Positions 31,977-42,169 are shown, counted from the stretch's first letter. The stretch: DNA of 64,000 nt from Anthoceros angustus (GCA_010909165.1 MU008158.1:3614809-3678808); one strand, 5' to 3'. The notes: generated by a model from the letters alone, not told the origin. Translations and numbers: made by a program.

Positions 31977-33600
31977 CAATTGGCAGCCAAGGAGGCCCAA
32001 GGCGGAGGCGGCAGGAGTTGGAGCAGGAGGCGGAGGCGGCAGGAGGCGGAGGCGCCCGCGAAGCGTAATCGGGCGCGGACCGGTGAGGCACTGACCGACC
32101 AGAGCCAAGCCGAGAGGCTCGAAGGTGGCCAAGGAGGCGGAGGCCACGGCGGCCGATCGCGATCACTATGCGATCGAACCGGTGGAGGGAGGCGGCCGAG
32201 AGCCACGCCAATCAAGGCCGAGCAAGTGAGCAAGCACGAGCTGCAAACACCGAGGCCAAGACCCGGAAATGGGACCCTGCATGCAGGAGGTAGAAGGGAG
32301 GCGGCAGGAGTTGGAGGACAAGAAGGACACCTTGAGTTACAACCCAAGACGCTGGCTTGGAGCAAGGAATTCTCAATGGGAGAATCCAGACTTCGAGCAG
32401 AGATAGAGCGCCCCCTCCTCAAGATGGAGCAGGAGGTGGCGGAGCAAGCACGACCAGCCCAGGCCAAGAAGTTCGAGGATGGAGGACCTCCACTCACCCG
32501 GAGGTGGAGCAGCGGCGAGATGGAGGACCGAAGGAGACTTTGAGCCGCAGCCCAAACTATCATTGAGAGGAATGGTAGTTCCAGGACATGGTCGCGAACG
32601 CGACCGGAAATAGAGCGGCTCCGCCCGCTGGCGACTGAGCCGCAGAAGGCGATCGCGATCACTATCAGGCGTGAGGGAGGCGGCAGGAGGCGGAGGTGGA
32701 GCAACAAGGCGGGTGGCGGCCAGACAAGCAGGCCGCGGCTGCACAGAGGCCACCTGGAAATGGGACCTCGGGCCTTGTTGCAGGAGGTAGAAGGCGGCAG
32801 GAGTTGGAGGGCAAGGACACCTTGAGTTACAACCCAAGACGCTGGGCCAGCAATTCTCAATGGGAGAATCAGGACTTGACGAGATAGCGCCTCCAGCTCA
32901 CAAGATGGAGCAGGAGGTGGCGGAGCAAGCACGACCAGCCGGGGGCCAAGAAGTTCATGACGAGATGGAGGACCTCCGGACTCACTCGGGAGGTGGAAAA
33001 GCGGCCGGGAGATGGAGGACCGCAAGGAGACTTTGAGCCGGCTCAAACTATCATTGAGAGGAATGGTAGTGCAAGGACATGGTCAGGCAGCGGCAAAATC
33101 GGCGGCTCCGGCTCTGCGTGGCGGGATGGCGATGGAGCAGGAGGCGGGGCGTCGAGATGGAGAAAGAAGCCTGCAGCCTGGCGACCGTCTGGAGCGGAGA
33201 TGGCGGAGTTAAGCATAATGGACAAGAGGCGAGGGCGCCGGAAGCGTGAAGCCGTCCACCGAGGAAGTCGGAAGGAACGCCGCTATGGCGTCAAGGAACC
33301 AAGCGAGGAGTTGGAGCAGGGAGCAACCGACGGAGGTGACCGAGGCACTGGCACTCGAGAAGCAGCCCCAGCCTATCAAACTTGGCGGGAGGTGGAGCAA
33401 CAAGGCAATGTGCTCAGCCTCCCGAGCACCTATGGCGAAGGGAGTACGGTGCTCAAGACGTGGAAGAGGCAATCCAAAGAAGTGGATTCGGACTTTGCCT
33501 ATTACCACACCGAGCTCCTCAAGGCTGAGGCCTCTACCGCCACGCAGACGGACCGAAGGCCTGAGGGGAAGAAGGGCACGGGATGACAGACCCTAGGGGC

Positions 33601-34952
33601 CCTGCTTGGAGACGACACAAGGAGAGGAGCCCCAAGAGGAGCGGACGCAGGACCCCAAGGTAAGTTCACCACCACCCGATCCGGCCAAGGGGTGAGGGCC
33701 CGCAGGGGTGCAAGGGAGCCAACCCAACCAAGACAAGGGCTCGGGGTAAGGAGGAGGACCAAAGACGAGGTCCACGGGAAGGGGGTCCGAGTTTGGGGAT
33801 CGGACTGAATAAGTACGGACCCCGAGGTCCGAACCCCGAGACGAGGGCCCACCGGCCTGACTGGAAATAAGCCGGACCCTTGGAGTTCAGTTCGAGTCGA
33901 GACCGACTCGAGGTCCGGACCAAGAAGGAGGAGCCCCTTCGACTTACGCTAGGGAGCAGACAATGGTGGCCCCACCGGAGGGGACCCACGGAAGGCTGTG
34001 AGGATGACGCACCACCGCCGACCACGCAGAGCTAGCCCAACCCGGCTGTGATTCCGGAGAAAGGAGGTCTACCGGATCATCCGATTGCGCGCCGAATTGT
34101 CGTATGAGATTGGACCACCAATCCCAAGGCGGAACGGGACCTTCCCACACCGCGGGAGATAGGGGAAGGAAATAGGATGGTAGGCGGCCGATTAGGCATA
34201 CCGAAATGGGCCGTCACCGTAATAGGGGTGTAATAAAGACGACCGGGCGTAGTATAAGAGGGTCCGCCTCAATAAATCATCTTTTCCTTGGTGTTGATGC
34301 CGCTCTGCGCACCTTGTGTGTCTTCTTGATAACGTGAGTCCCGAGTCACCGAAAGGTGCACGATACCGGAGGGATCGATCGTGGTCCCGTGACGGACCTA
34401 ACGTGTTGTGGTGTGCAGAAGGGTGATCGGGGACCCGTGCTCGCCCGTAGCCGCGCCCACGAACGGACCGAACGTGTGAGCCGGAGGGACTTCGGAGGGG
34501 CGGCCTGGACGGAGAGGCCCGTGGAACGGAGGAGGTCCTGATGTAACCCGCCTTCCTTAAGACCGATAAGTGTAGTGTGAGTGGAGAGAGGAGGAGAGAG
34601 ACGAACGGAACGAAACGGACGCGAACGGGTCCTTAAACGCTTAGCCATACCGCGGTGTTTGTCGTGAGTAGTTAGGCGTGAACTAAGGTGTGTGTAGGAC
34701 CGAGCGGACGAAAGTAAGACGAGAATCACGAACGCAGAACGGAGTCCGCTATTCCTTTGGGAACGAACTCCTTCCTACAACGACACGGGATTGTGCGCGC
34801 CCGGCTGGCCGTCAGCAAAAGTCGCGCCACAACTAAACACAGTAAGCCTAGATGACCTTCACGTAAAAAATCATTAACGCAGAAAACCACGAGGAGGTGC
34901 TGCGCGCGAGGAGAAGGCCACCACGAGGCTCGAATGCAAGCTCAGTACACGG
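33601..34952 (+). other. Possible LTR and right end of the gag-like element
   Basis: This GC-rich stretch has no coding frame of known type. Near 34,250 it contains GTAGTATAAGAGGGTCC (TATA-like) followed by CTCAATAAATCATC (polyadenylation-like) and TTGTGTGTCTTCTTG. That arrangement is usual inside plant LTRs (U3-R-U5). No second copy was found at the left end (23,150-23,800), so an LTR is suspected and not shown. The boundary with Copia 2 internal sequence lies somewhere near 34,830-34,950. Confidence 0.35.
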
Positions 34953-36639
34953 TTGTTGGGAGTCAATCATCCATCTCGAGTCCTGGATAGGAATCCCGCC
35001 AGCTCTTAAGGATGGCCACCCACGCTGTCGCCCTCTCACGCAAACCCACTTCACGCTTGCCTCGCATCCGGCTACTAAGCTTTGATCATGGTGACACGGA
35101 GAGGAATTGATTACTTGGTCAGAATCTGAATGTAAGCAGGCGGCAGGCGCAGCCCACATTAACCGCCACGAGCTCGGCATCCACGCAGGAGGAGCCAAGC
35201 ACGGAGCGGTCATGGGAGGGGCGCCACTGCACCGGCCAGCGCAGGAGGCTATCACGTGGAGCTCAACATTACACTGGTCTAGGGACGTGTGCGAGAAGGA
35301 GAAGAGATAAAGCTGCCCAAGGAGTCTTTAGGAGCAGAAGGTGAAGAAAGCCTCGTCAAGCAGCTGGAGAAAGCTGCAACCTTGCTGGAATTCCTGAAGA
35401 AGAAGCAATCAAGAGTAGGCCGTGAAGGAGGCGCCTAGGCGATTAGGTAGAAAGTTTTGCTTCATCCGGCCGGTCCTTCTAGCTCTTGTATATTCACTGT
35501 CCGATCCGACACTCATTTGTGTGTGCTTGTGTAATCGGACGCTGTGGGAGCATACATCATAAAATCTGGAAGCACGGCTTCCACCCCCCCCATACCCAGA
35601 TAAGGGCACATCACTGGTCAAAATAGGCAGAAAAATCGTGTAGTCCTAGGCCTTCCATGTGTATGTAATGCTTAGGTTTAGGCAGTCCCTTGGTCAAGAT
35701 ATCTGCTGTATTCCCGTCTATCGGGATGTAATCAACCTTGACAATCTCTCGTTCCACAACATCTCGTAGAAAATGTTGAATTTCATATGCTTTGTTGGGA
35801 GTCAATCATCCATCTCGAGTCCTGGATAGGAATCCCGCCAGCTCTTAAGGATGGCCACCCACGTTGCTGCCCTCATTGCGCAAACCCAGCTCTTCACGTT
35901 TGCCTGCATCCAGCTACTAAGCTTTCTGATCATGGTGACACGGAGAGGAATTGATTACTGCCGGTAATCAAGAATCGGCAAGGGCGCAGGCGCACCCACA
36001 CACCACGAGCCCCATCCACGCAGGAGGAGCCAAGCACTGAGCTGGCAGGGGCGCCACTGCACCGGCCAGCGCAGGAGGCTATCACGTGGAGCTCAACATT
36101 ACACCGGGTCTAGGGACGTGTAGAAGGAGAAGAGATAAAGCTGCCCAAGGAGTCTTTAGGAGCAGAAGGTGAAAGCTCCAAGTACTGGAGAAAGCTGCAA
36201 CCTTGCTGGAATTCCTGAAGAAGAAGCAGTCTGAAGAGTAGGGCTGCTGTGAAGGAGGCAGCTAGGCGATTAGGTAGAAAGTTTTGCTTCATCCGCCTGC
36301 TGGTCCTTCTAGCTCTTGTATATTCAGCCTGTCTGATCTGATTACCTGCTCATTTGTGTGTGCTTGTGCAGAACCTGGACGCCAGGGCGTGGGGAGCATA
36401 CATCATAAAATCTGGAAGCACGGCTTCCACCCCCCCCATACCCAGATAAGGGCACATCACTGGTCAAAATAGGCAGAAAAATCGTGTAGTCCTAGGCCTT
36501 CCATGTGTATGTAATGCTTAGGTTTAAAGTCGGTCAAGATATCTCACGATTCTGCCCATCGGGATGTAATCAACCTTGACAATCTCTCGTTCCACAACAT
36601 CTCGTATGTAGTGGTGTTGAATTTCAATATGCTTTGTTC
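34953..36639. repeat. Tandem duplication of the Copia 2 pol 3' end, unit about 840 bp
   Basis: Copy 1 (34,953-35,791) and copy 2 (35,792-36,639) each begin TTGTTGGGAGTCAATCATCC or its continuation and include the pol C-terminus plus 3' non-coding DNA. The join at about 35,790 fuses pol sequence (ending ATATGCTTTGTT) to the downstream sequence GGGAGTCAATC, while at 36,639 pol continues normally. Copy 1 differs from copy 2 by many short deletions and CTG-to-CCG changes, for example CGCCTGCTGG against CGGCCGG. It is either a real tandem duplication or an assembly artefact. Confidence 0.8.
35611..35805 (-). pseudogene. Duplicated C-terminus of Copia 2 RNase H
   Basis: It reads RDVVEREIVKVDYIPIDGNT, then ADILTKGLPKPKHYIHMEG and LGLHDFSAYFDQ before a stop, the usual end of a Copia polyprotein. 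Its upstream side is joined at the tandem-duplication breakpoint and has lost the rest of pol. In the parent copy the same segment is shifted near 36,530. Confidence 0.85.
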
Positions 36640-38292
36640 GGGGATGATATTTGGGCTTGGCCACTAATTCCAGTGCACCTGTATTATCACAGAGGATAAG
36701 GGTAGGCTGGAGCTCCTTCTCGTCGAGGTCAGCGAGGAAGGTTCTCTCCCACTCAGCTTCCTTAGAGGCCTCGGCCACGATTTGTACTGATTGGTCATTG
36801 AGGGATATGGAAGCTTTGTTTGCGCCCAGTCGTTACAAGATTGGCCACAGAAACAATAGGTTGAAAGATCACGGAGTCGGAATGCGGCCCAATCTACATC
36901 CGTGAACCCTGTAAGTGTAAGCCTAGAATGTCCGCTTCGTCTGTACATAAGCCCATAACGAATTGTGCCCTTTAGGTAACGAAATATGCGTTTGACAGCT
37001 ACCCAATGGGGCCTGCCAGGATTCTTGAGAAACTGTGAGACAGTGCTCACTGAATATTGGATGTCTGGCCTGGTCCAGTTGGCCACAAAAATCAAACTAC
37101 CGACAGCATGTCGATAAGGTACATCAGCCATGTCCGTTTTGTCAGCTTGTGTTTCAGGGCACTGTTCTCGCGTGAGCTTGACTCCTGTTGCATATGGTGT
37201 AGCTGCTGGGCGTGCTTGGTCCAGGTGAAACTTGCGCAAAATCTCATTAACATACTTGAATTGGTGGATGTACATGAGGCCCTCGGAGCGGACTCGCAGC
37301 AACTGGATGCCAAGACAGAACTTGAGCTCACCGATATCCTTCATGTCGAACTTACTGGAGAGCTTGGCCTTGACATCTGATAGCAGCTTCTGATCATTTG
37401 TGGCAAAGATCACATCATCCACATAAAGGGCGAGAAGGACAAGAGAAGAGCCACGGGTAAGCTTGTAAACATTCGTGTCCGCTACACTCTGTACAAAGTC
37501 GATGCTGATTAAGTAGAGATGCATGGTTAAATACCACACTCTCCCACTCTGTTTCAAGCCATATATACACTTCAAGAGCTTGAGCACTTTGTCTGGATGT
37601 GCAGGGTCTTCATAAGCTTTAGGCTGGAGCATGTAAAGTTCCTCATCTAAAGCTCCATACAAGAACGTTGTACCGACGTCCATCTGGTGTAAGTCAAGGT
37701 CATGTTCTGTGGCATAAGCGAGGAGGATTCGAATGGATTGTGTTCTCACGATAGGTGAGAACGTTTCTTGGTAGTCCAAACCCTCTACTTGCGTGAACCC
37801 TCGTGCAACCAATCTAGCTTTGAATCTAGCCACCTCACCTTTGGCATTTAACTTGAGTTTGAAAACCCATTTGCAGGAGATGGCCTTGCGCCCTGGTGGA
37901 AGATCTGTCAGTGTCCAGGTCTTATTTTTCACAAGAGACTGGTACTCATCCTCGACAGCAGCTTTCCATTGTTCACATTCATGCCCATTGAAGGCATGCT
38001 GTAGGCTAATAGGCTCATCCGGCAGAGAGGTCTTAACTGCGAGGTTGGTCCTAAAGTCCACAGATTGGTATCTAGGCTCTGCCCATTCAGAAGGAGGTGG
38101 ACGATAGCGAGTTGAGCGTCTAGGCTCAAAAACAAGTGGTTCCTCTACTGGTTCATTGACAAACAGGTCCAGGTCATAAGCAAGGTCCGGCAGCCCCTCA
38201 TGGTCCCGGATGTAAGCCATCAACCGTAGAATCGTCCTACCCATCATCCTCGTTTCTTGAGGCTCGCTGTATACAACTTGTGCATCGATCAT
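36470..38292 (-). CDS. Copia 2 reverse transcriptase and RNase H
   Basis: A 542-codon frame (38,292-36,664) contains the complete RVT_2 domain: EWKAAVEDEYQSLVKNKTW-like text, CKWVFKLKLNAKGEVARFKA, RLVARGFTQVEGLDYQETFS, GALDEELYMLQP and the catalytic box LYVDDVIFATND, then CLGIQLL and FRYLKGTIRYGLM leading into RNase H. RNase H continues in another frame (36,778-36,524) with KEAEWERTFLADLDEKE and CDNTGALELVAKPKYHPRTK, and ends near 36,470. Compared with the usual text, one base is lost around 36,770 and another near 36,530. This is the best-preserved pol in the window. Confidence 0.9.
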
Positions 38293-38541
38293 TCGACCGC
38301 TGGGTCACTGCAAGCTCCATCAGACGAGCTCCACAGTGCTTCGGTTGAAGGTATGATAGGTGGTATTTCAACCAGTTCCATGTCATCCAAGGGAGATTCA
38401 GCTGGATCAGCTGATGTGACATCATCGTCATCTGCTGTCATGGGTAGAAGATCTTGTGTTGTACTAGAGGCTGGTGAATTAGTGTCACACTTCGAGCAAG
38501 CAGCATACAGTCTTGTAGTGGGTTGTATAGTCTATAGGCTT

Positions 38542-39807
38542 TCACATGCTCACTATAACCACAAAAATCAGTCCTTGAGCACGAGGTTCCAGCTTCCTTC
38601 GTTTTTTAACGGGGATATATGCGAATGCACGTGAGCCAAATACCCTTAGATGTAACAAGCTAGGTCTCCTGTTCCAGAACACGTCACATGGTGTCTTTTG
38701 TGGGACAGAGCTCGTGAGAACCCTGTTCAAGATGTATGTGGCTGTTACAATTGCCTCAGCCCAATATCCTTGTGGTAAGCCTGCCCAAATAAGCATGCTT
38801 CTAGTCATACCGAGCAACGTCTGATTTTTCCTCTCAGATACACCGTTCTGTTGTGGTGTGTAGGGAACTGTTAGCTGGCGAAGGATGCCATGTCCCTGGA
38901 GCAGCTCATCAAAAGATGAGTTTACAAACTCCGACCCATTGTCTGTCCTTAGTATTTTAAGAAGCATGCCACATTGCCTTTGAGCTGTAAAGAGCCAGTC
39001 TCTAAAAATGCTGAAGGTATCACTTTTAAGCTGCAATGGGAACGTCCATGTGTATCTGCTGAAGTCGTCAGTTAGGGTAAAGAAATAATGAGATCCTCCC
39101 AAGGACGGCTCATGTATCCTTCCAGATATATCAGCATGAACTAATTCCAGCACTTGTGTGGCTCTGTGTGCAGGGGTACTGGGGAATGGAGATTCCTTTT
39201 GCTTTGCTAAGATGCAAGATTCACAGACAGGTAAGTCCTTGAAACATTTCGGCAAAGGTTCTCTATGACATTCAGTAACAGACATGTCAATCAGCTTAGA
39301 TCTATTGACGTGACCTAACCTAGCATGCCACAAGACTACCTCCTGCTTAGAACTAAGCAACTGTGTGGCAGTGGAATGTGTAGCGTGCTTGGAAACAGGT
39401 GGCTGGCTACATACTATGTTCAACCTGTAAAGGTCGTGATCTAGTATGCCTTTGAAGACACATTTTTCAGGATATGCCTTCCTGTAGAACGAACAGTGGT
39501 TGAAGTCAGCACGCATACAAAAGGTACGTGATTGCATCAGCCTACTCATGGACATGAGGTTCTTGGCCATGCTGGGTACATACAACACATCTTCTAACGT
39601 GAGATCTGTGTTGTCATGCAGTCTGAAGACACAAGTGCCTTTGCCTTCTATGTGCAAACTGGACTTACTTTGCTCATCACCTAGCAGCACCTTGTCATGG
39701 ACATGCACAAGGTCTAGGGTGGAGAACAACTCCCTGTCCTTACAGATGTGTGTTGTAGCTCCAGAGTCAAGATACCAACAGCCATCATCGTGAAGAGAAC
39801 TTGACAA
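38542..39807 (-). CDS. Copia 2 protease and integrase
   Basis: A 421-codon frame. The protease phrase is CWYLDSGATTHICKDRELF with catalytic DSGA. The GAG-pre-integrase segment is VVLWHARLGHVNRSKLIDMS with CESCILAKQKESPF (HH...CC zinc site). The integrase core carries LVHADISGRIHEPSLGGSHY, TDNGSEFVNSSFDELLQ and TPQQNGVSERKNQTLLGMTR, giving D, D and E of the catalytic triad. It ends with HLRVFGSRAFAYIP, after which the frame shifts. It cuts the polyprotein and inserts the cDNA. Confidence 0.92.
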   Translation of the reverse strand: MSSSLHDDGCWYLDSGATTHICKDRELFSTLDLVHVHDKVLLGDEQSKSSLHIEGKGTCVFRLHDNTDLTLEDVLYVPSMAKNLMSMSRLMQSRTFCMRADFNHCSFYRKAYPEKCVFKGILDHDLYRLNIVCSQPPVSKHATHSTATQLLSSKQEVVLWHARLGHVNRSKLIDMSVTECHREPLPKCFKDLPVCESCILAKQKESPFPSTPAHRATQVLELVHADISGRIHEPSLGGSHYFFTLTDDFSRYTWTFPLQLKSDTFSIFRDWLFTAQRQCGMLLKILRTDNGSEFVNSSFDELLQGHGILRQLTVPYTPQQNGVSERKNQTLLGMTRSMLIWAGLPQGYWAEAIVTATYILNRVLTSSVPQKTPCDVFWNRRPSLLHLRVFGSRAFAYIPVKKRRKLEPRAQGLIFVVIVSM

Positions 39808-39941
39808 GCAAACGGTAAGGATTTTTACTGGTGCCTTGTCAACATTCTCGCTTTTACAACGCTGGCACGCGCTTCAGGGCTCACCCGCCTATGCTTATGT
39901 GCACTCGTGCCTGGGCTGGGGAGTTCCACACCAATTGCGTG

Positions 39942-40793
39942 CTAACGCTTGTTGGAGGTGACCCATCGACCGTAAGAGCTTCCACCTTGGTTTCCCCCTC
40001 TGAATTTAGACTTGCCTTTAGGAGATCTAAAATTCACAGCCAAGGCCTTCTCGGGCCGTGCTGCTTTAGAAACAGCAGAGCCATGAAGCAGCCTTGCTTG
40101 CTCTTCCTGGTAGAGTGCTCCAATCACTTCCTAAATAGTGGGGGCGTTGGCAGCAGCTGCACCTAGTTTGATGGAGGCATTTTGGCTGGTGATGAAATTT
40201 TGGTATGAAGGAGGGAGGCTGATAAGCAACTGGGACACAGCTTCGACTTCAAGCATCTTGTGGCCAGTCAACGACGTGATCTGGGCTATCAACTGCCGAA
40301 ACTTGCTTGTGTGAGTTGCTATCTTCTCTCCTTCCTTCATTTTCAACGAGTAGAATTGCATCATGACGGCTGATAGTGACATCATATTTGTGGAGTGGTA
40401 GGTGGTCTCCAATTGATCCCATATTTCCTTGGCCAATGTCAAGAATTCAACATCAGGGACAAGGTCTGCAGTAAGAGGATTGATGAGCAAAGCCATGGCC
40501 ACACTATTGTGGTACTCCCACTTAGCGTATTCATCCGGCTTGGTTTTGGGCTCAGGCTTCTGAAAACTCCCATCAACACTTGTCCATACACCTCTAGCAA
40601 CAAGGACAGCCTTCATGCGGACTCTCCAGACCTGGTAACCAGTCCCACTGAAGCGGTCCTTGCCTTGGACATCTGATGTGTAAGATGTAGAAGAGGCAGC
40701 CATGATGGGTGGTTGAAGTGGTGGGTTTGCAGGTTGTAACGTGAGATTATTGAAGTTATCAATGAGGGCGTTCAGCTGGGCTTCAACGGACAT
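39942..40793 (-). CDS. Copia 2 gag, interrupted by one in-frame TAG
   Basis: A 220-codon frame (40,793-40,131) reads as gag_UBN2: GYQVWRVRMKAVLVARGVW, WEYHNSVAMALLINPL, AKEIWDQLETTYHSTNMMSL and LISLPPSYQNFITSQ. A TAG at 40,131-40,133 interrupts the frame, which then continues with EVIGALYQEEQARLLHG and a Gly/Ser/Arg-rich end up to 39,942. The usual continuation of this family is also ...EVIxxLxxEE, so the stop looks like a single-base lesion (CAG or GAG to TAG) or a recoding site. No zinc knuckle was found before the protease frame. Confidence 0.85.
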
Positions 40794-41254
40794 GAAAAAC
40801 TAAACGATTAAGAAGAACTATGGTTTCTTCTAATACAGCTAAGTTTTCATTCACGCACCACACTTAGATTTGCAGAAAACACTAACCAATACATGCAGGA
40901 ATGGGGTGCTGGGCTGCTCAGCTGGAAAGGGTGCTAGCCAAGAATGCTAGGATCAGCTCCTGCTGAGCTCCACAGCATGTCGATCGTGCATGCCTGGCGT
41001 GAAAAGTCGTGTCCATGCCTGCAAACCCTAACTTGGATAACGGTTCATAAGAAACCTTGTTGAAAAATTAGGTTAAGGGCAAGAAACTAACCGTCATGAC
41101 TGTCTACTGAAGTGACAGGTACAAGTGGACCAATGTGCGCTGAAGAATGCTGTCTAATCAAGGGGTGCAAGGGGAAGAATGCACCGATTCATATCAGGAT
41201 GTAGGAGGAGCACTCCTGCGCCTGTGTGGCCCCCGCTCAGCAGCAGCGGAAGAT

Positions 41255-41962
41255 TCACAATGCTCGAACAATCGAGCTTGATCCTAAATGAGAGCAGCCC
41301 TGTTCTCGCTCACGAAGCCTCAAGTCCATCAATTTCAGAAAATCAGATACGTTATTGATGTCTCTTGAGATTTGTTGTGTGCTCTCAGCGACTGCTTGTT
41401 CAATTTCAGGATTTCGTGTCGGAACTCTGTTCTTCAAAAATTCCTGGTTTGTAATTACGTGTGATAACAATTGTAGAACTTTGATTAGAAGAGATTCTAT
41501 CCTTATGTCGAACCCTCTTCCAAAATCAGTGCAGGGGCTAACGCTGTCTCCGGCCTGTGATGTTGCAGGCTGTTGCTTTGTGGCTGATTTATTAGGAATA
41601 TGTAGCGAAGGATGTAATGCATCAACAATAGGCGCTCTCAGAAAATCTGCTAGACTAGATGTTTCTGATCTAGGAGAGTAGTACAAATCAGGGTTTTGCC
41701 CTCTCCTATAGCAACGCTCTCTGTAGAGGCGATCAACCTCTCGATTTTTGTTTAAATAAAAATCAGATGCTCCCCTTTTGCTACGTGATTCAACAAACCT
41801 CTGCAACCAATGAATGGGGTAGTTCTGTTCATAGATGTCCAGCACCGTGTCAATATCGAGTTGTGGCGGTGCCGTTTGTCTTGGTGGGAATCTAGCTTGC
41901 TGAGAATGTCTCGAGATCCCACCACGACACGGACGTCTAGATGAACCACCCCGTCTCGGCAT
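41255..41962 (-). CDS. Leader ORF between primer-binding site and gag of Copia 2, unrecognised
   Basis: An intact 235-codon frame starts 32 bases downstream of the primer-binding site and ends about 460 bases before gag. The N-terminus is strongly basic (MPRRGGSSRRPCRGGISRHS). The middle has IYEQNYPIHWLQRFVESRSK and a Tyr/Arg-rich run (REVDRLYRERCYRRGQNPD). The C-terminal part is helical (IEQAVAESTQQISRDINNVS, DFLKLMDLRLREREQG). No known domain is recognised. Standard Copia elements have no ORF here. It could be an RNA-binding accessory protein, a captured host fragment, or a chance frame. Its length and lack of stops in an otherwise well-preserved element favour real coding. Confidence 0.5.
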   Translation of the reverse strand: MPRRGGSSRRPCRGGISRHSQQARFPPRQTAPPQLDIDTVLDIYEQNYPIHWLQRFVESRSKRGASDFYLNKNREVDRLYRERCYRRGQNPDLYYSPRSETSSLADFLRAPIVDALHPSLHIPNKSATKQQPATSQAGDSVSPCTDFGRGFDIRIESLLIKVLQLLSHVITNQEFLKNRVPTRNPEIEQAVAESTQQISRDINNVSDFLKLMDLRLREREQGCSHLGSSSIVRAL

Positions 41963-41993
41963 CTTCCAGGAATTGCATTAGGAAACAGAGCAT

Positions 41994-42006
41994 GGCTGTG
42001 ATACCA
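41994..42006 (-). promoter_or_regulatory. Primer-binding site of Copia 2
   Basis: On the minus strand, TGGTATCACAGCC lies two bases inside the 5' LTR edge. It resembles the initiator-Met tRNA primer site TGGTATCAGAGCC with one mismatch. Confidence 0.85.
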
Positions 42007-42008
42007 TG

Positions 42009-42169
42009 TGGAGAAAACGAGCGGAGGCAAAGGAATAGCAGAAGCATAAAACAGAATAATAAAATGAGAATACAAAATTGTTTAAATACTTTCTATGTGA
42101 CTGTTCATATAGCAACCCTAGATAGCTTAACCTGTGTGTTAGGTTTAACTAAATCACTTATTCTTAACA
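42009..42169 (-). repeat. 5' LTR of Copia element 2
   Basis: 161 bp with TG...CA ends, followed by the target duplication TTCTC at 42,170-42,174. It is one base different from the partner at 22,974-23,134. Confidence 0.93.

Larger units (their letters stand above)
23805..33600 (+). pseudogene. Gag-like coiled-coil ORF of the unrecognised retroelement family, copy 2 (split by Copia 1)
   Basis: The left part (23,805 to about 25,335) begins MAPKKPAEVWEPWNLVERN and continues with DPRRWTLEVLRAAYNRPKEE. This aligns with DPRCWTVQCIRQVYRRPTEE of the minus-strand copy at 9.7-12.7 kb. It then reads CWYSPHALEEGDWEGLF, SMYGGFELLKEGELERALKD and a Pro/Arg-rich linker with KKGGEGA-like text. Copia element 1 interrupts it. 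The right part (31,980-33,600) is rich in Glu/Ala/Arg and reads as a broken coiled coil, with three internal near-repeats of a segment containing LSYNPRRWA-like and EMEDL-like phrases. Frameshifts are frequent. No polymerase domains are seen. Outer ends were not found, so whether 23,150-23,800 and 33,600-34,850 are its LTRs is unresolved. Confidence 0.5.
22974..42169 (-). mobile_element. Ty1/Copia element 2 (outer), with nested insertions
   Basis: The element is framed by two 161-bp LTRs (22,974-23,134 and 42,009-42,169) in the same orientation, differing at one base (C/T in CTAYGTGACTG). The 5-bp direct repeat TTCTC lies at 22,969-22,973 and 42,170-42,174. Reading the minus strand, the 5' LTR is followed by a primer-binding site TGGTATCACAGCC at 42,006-41,994, then a leader ORF, gag, PR-IN and RT-RNase H. 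A polypurine tract (GTTTAAGAGGGGG) directly abuts the 3' LTR at 23,135-23,147. About 11-12 kb of foreign DNA, from about 23,150 to about 34,850, splits the 3' non-coding end. The near identity of the LTRs indicates recent insertion. Confidence 0.88.

Noticed and set aside
31961-33046. 361-codon minus-strand frame rich in Ser/Pro/Leu
   Set aside because: It is the antisense of the Glu/Arg/Ala-rich coiled-coil coding of the gag-like element; such antisense frames are open because of codon composition.
32000-33200. GGAGGCGG-rich text as a possible minisatellite
   Set aside because: The repeats are irregular, track Glu/Ala/Arg codons of a coiled coil, and occur as three long near-copies instead of a short regular array.
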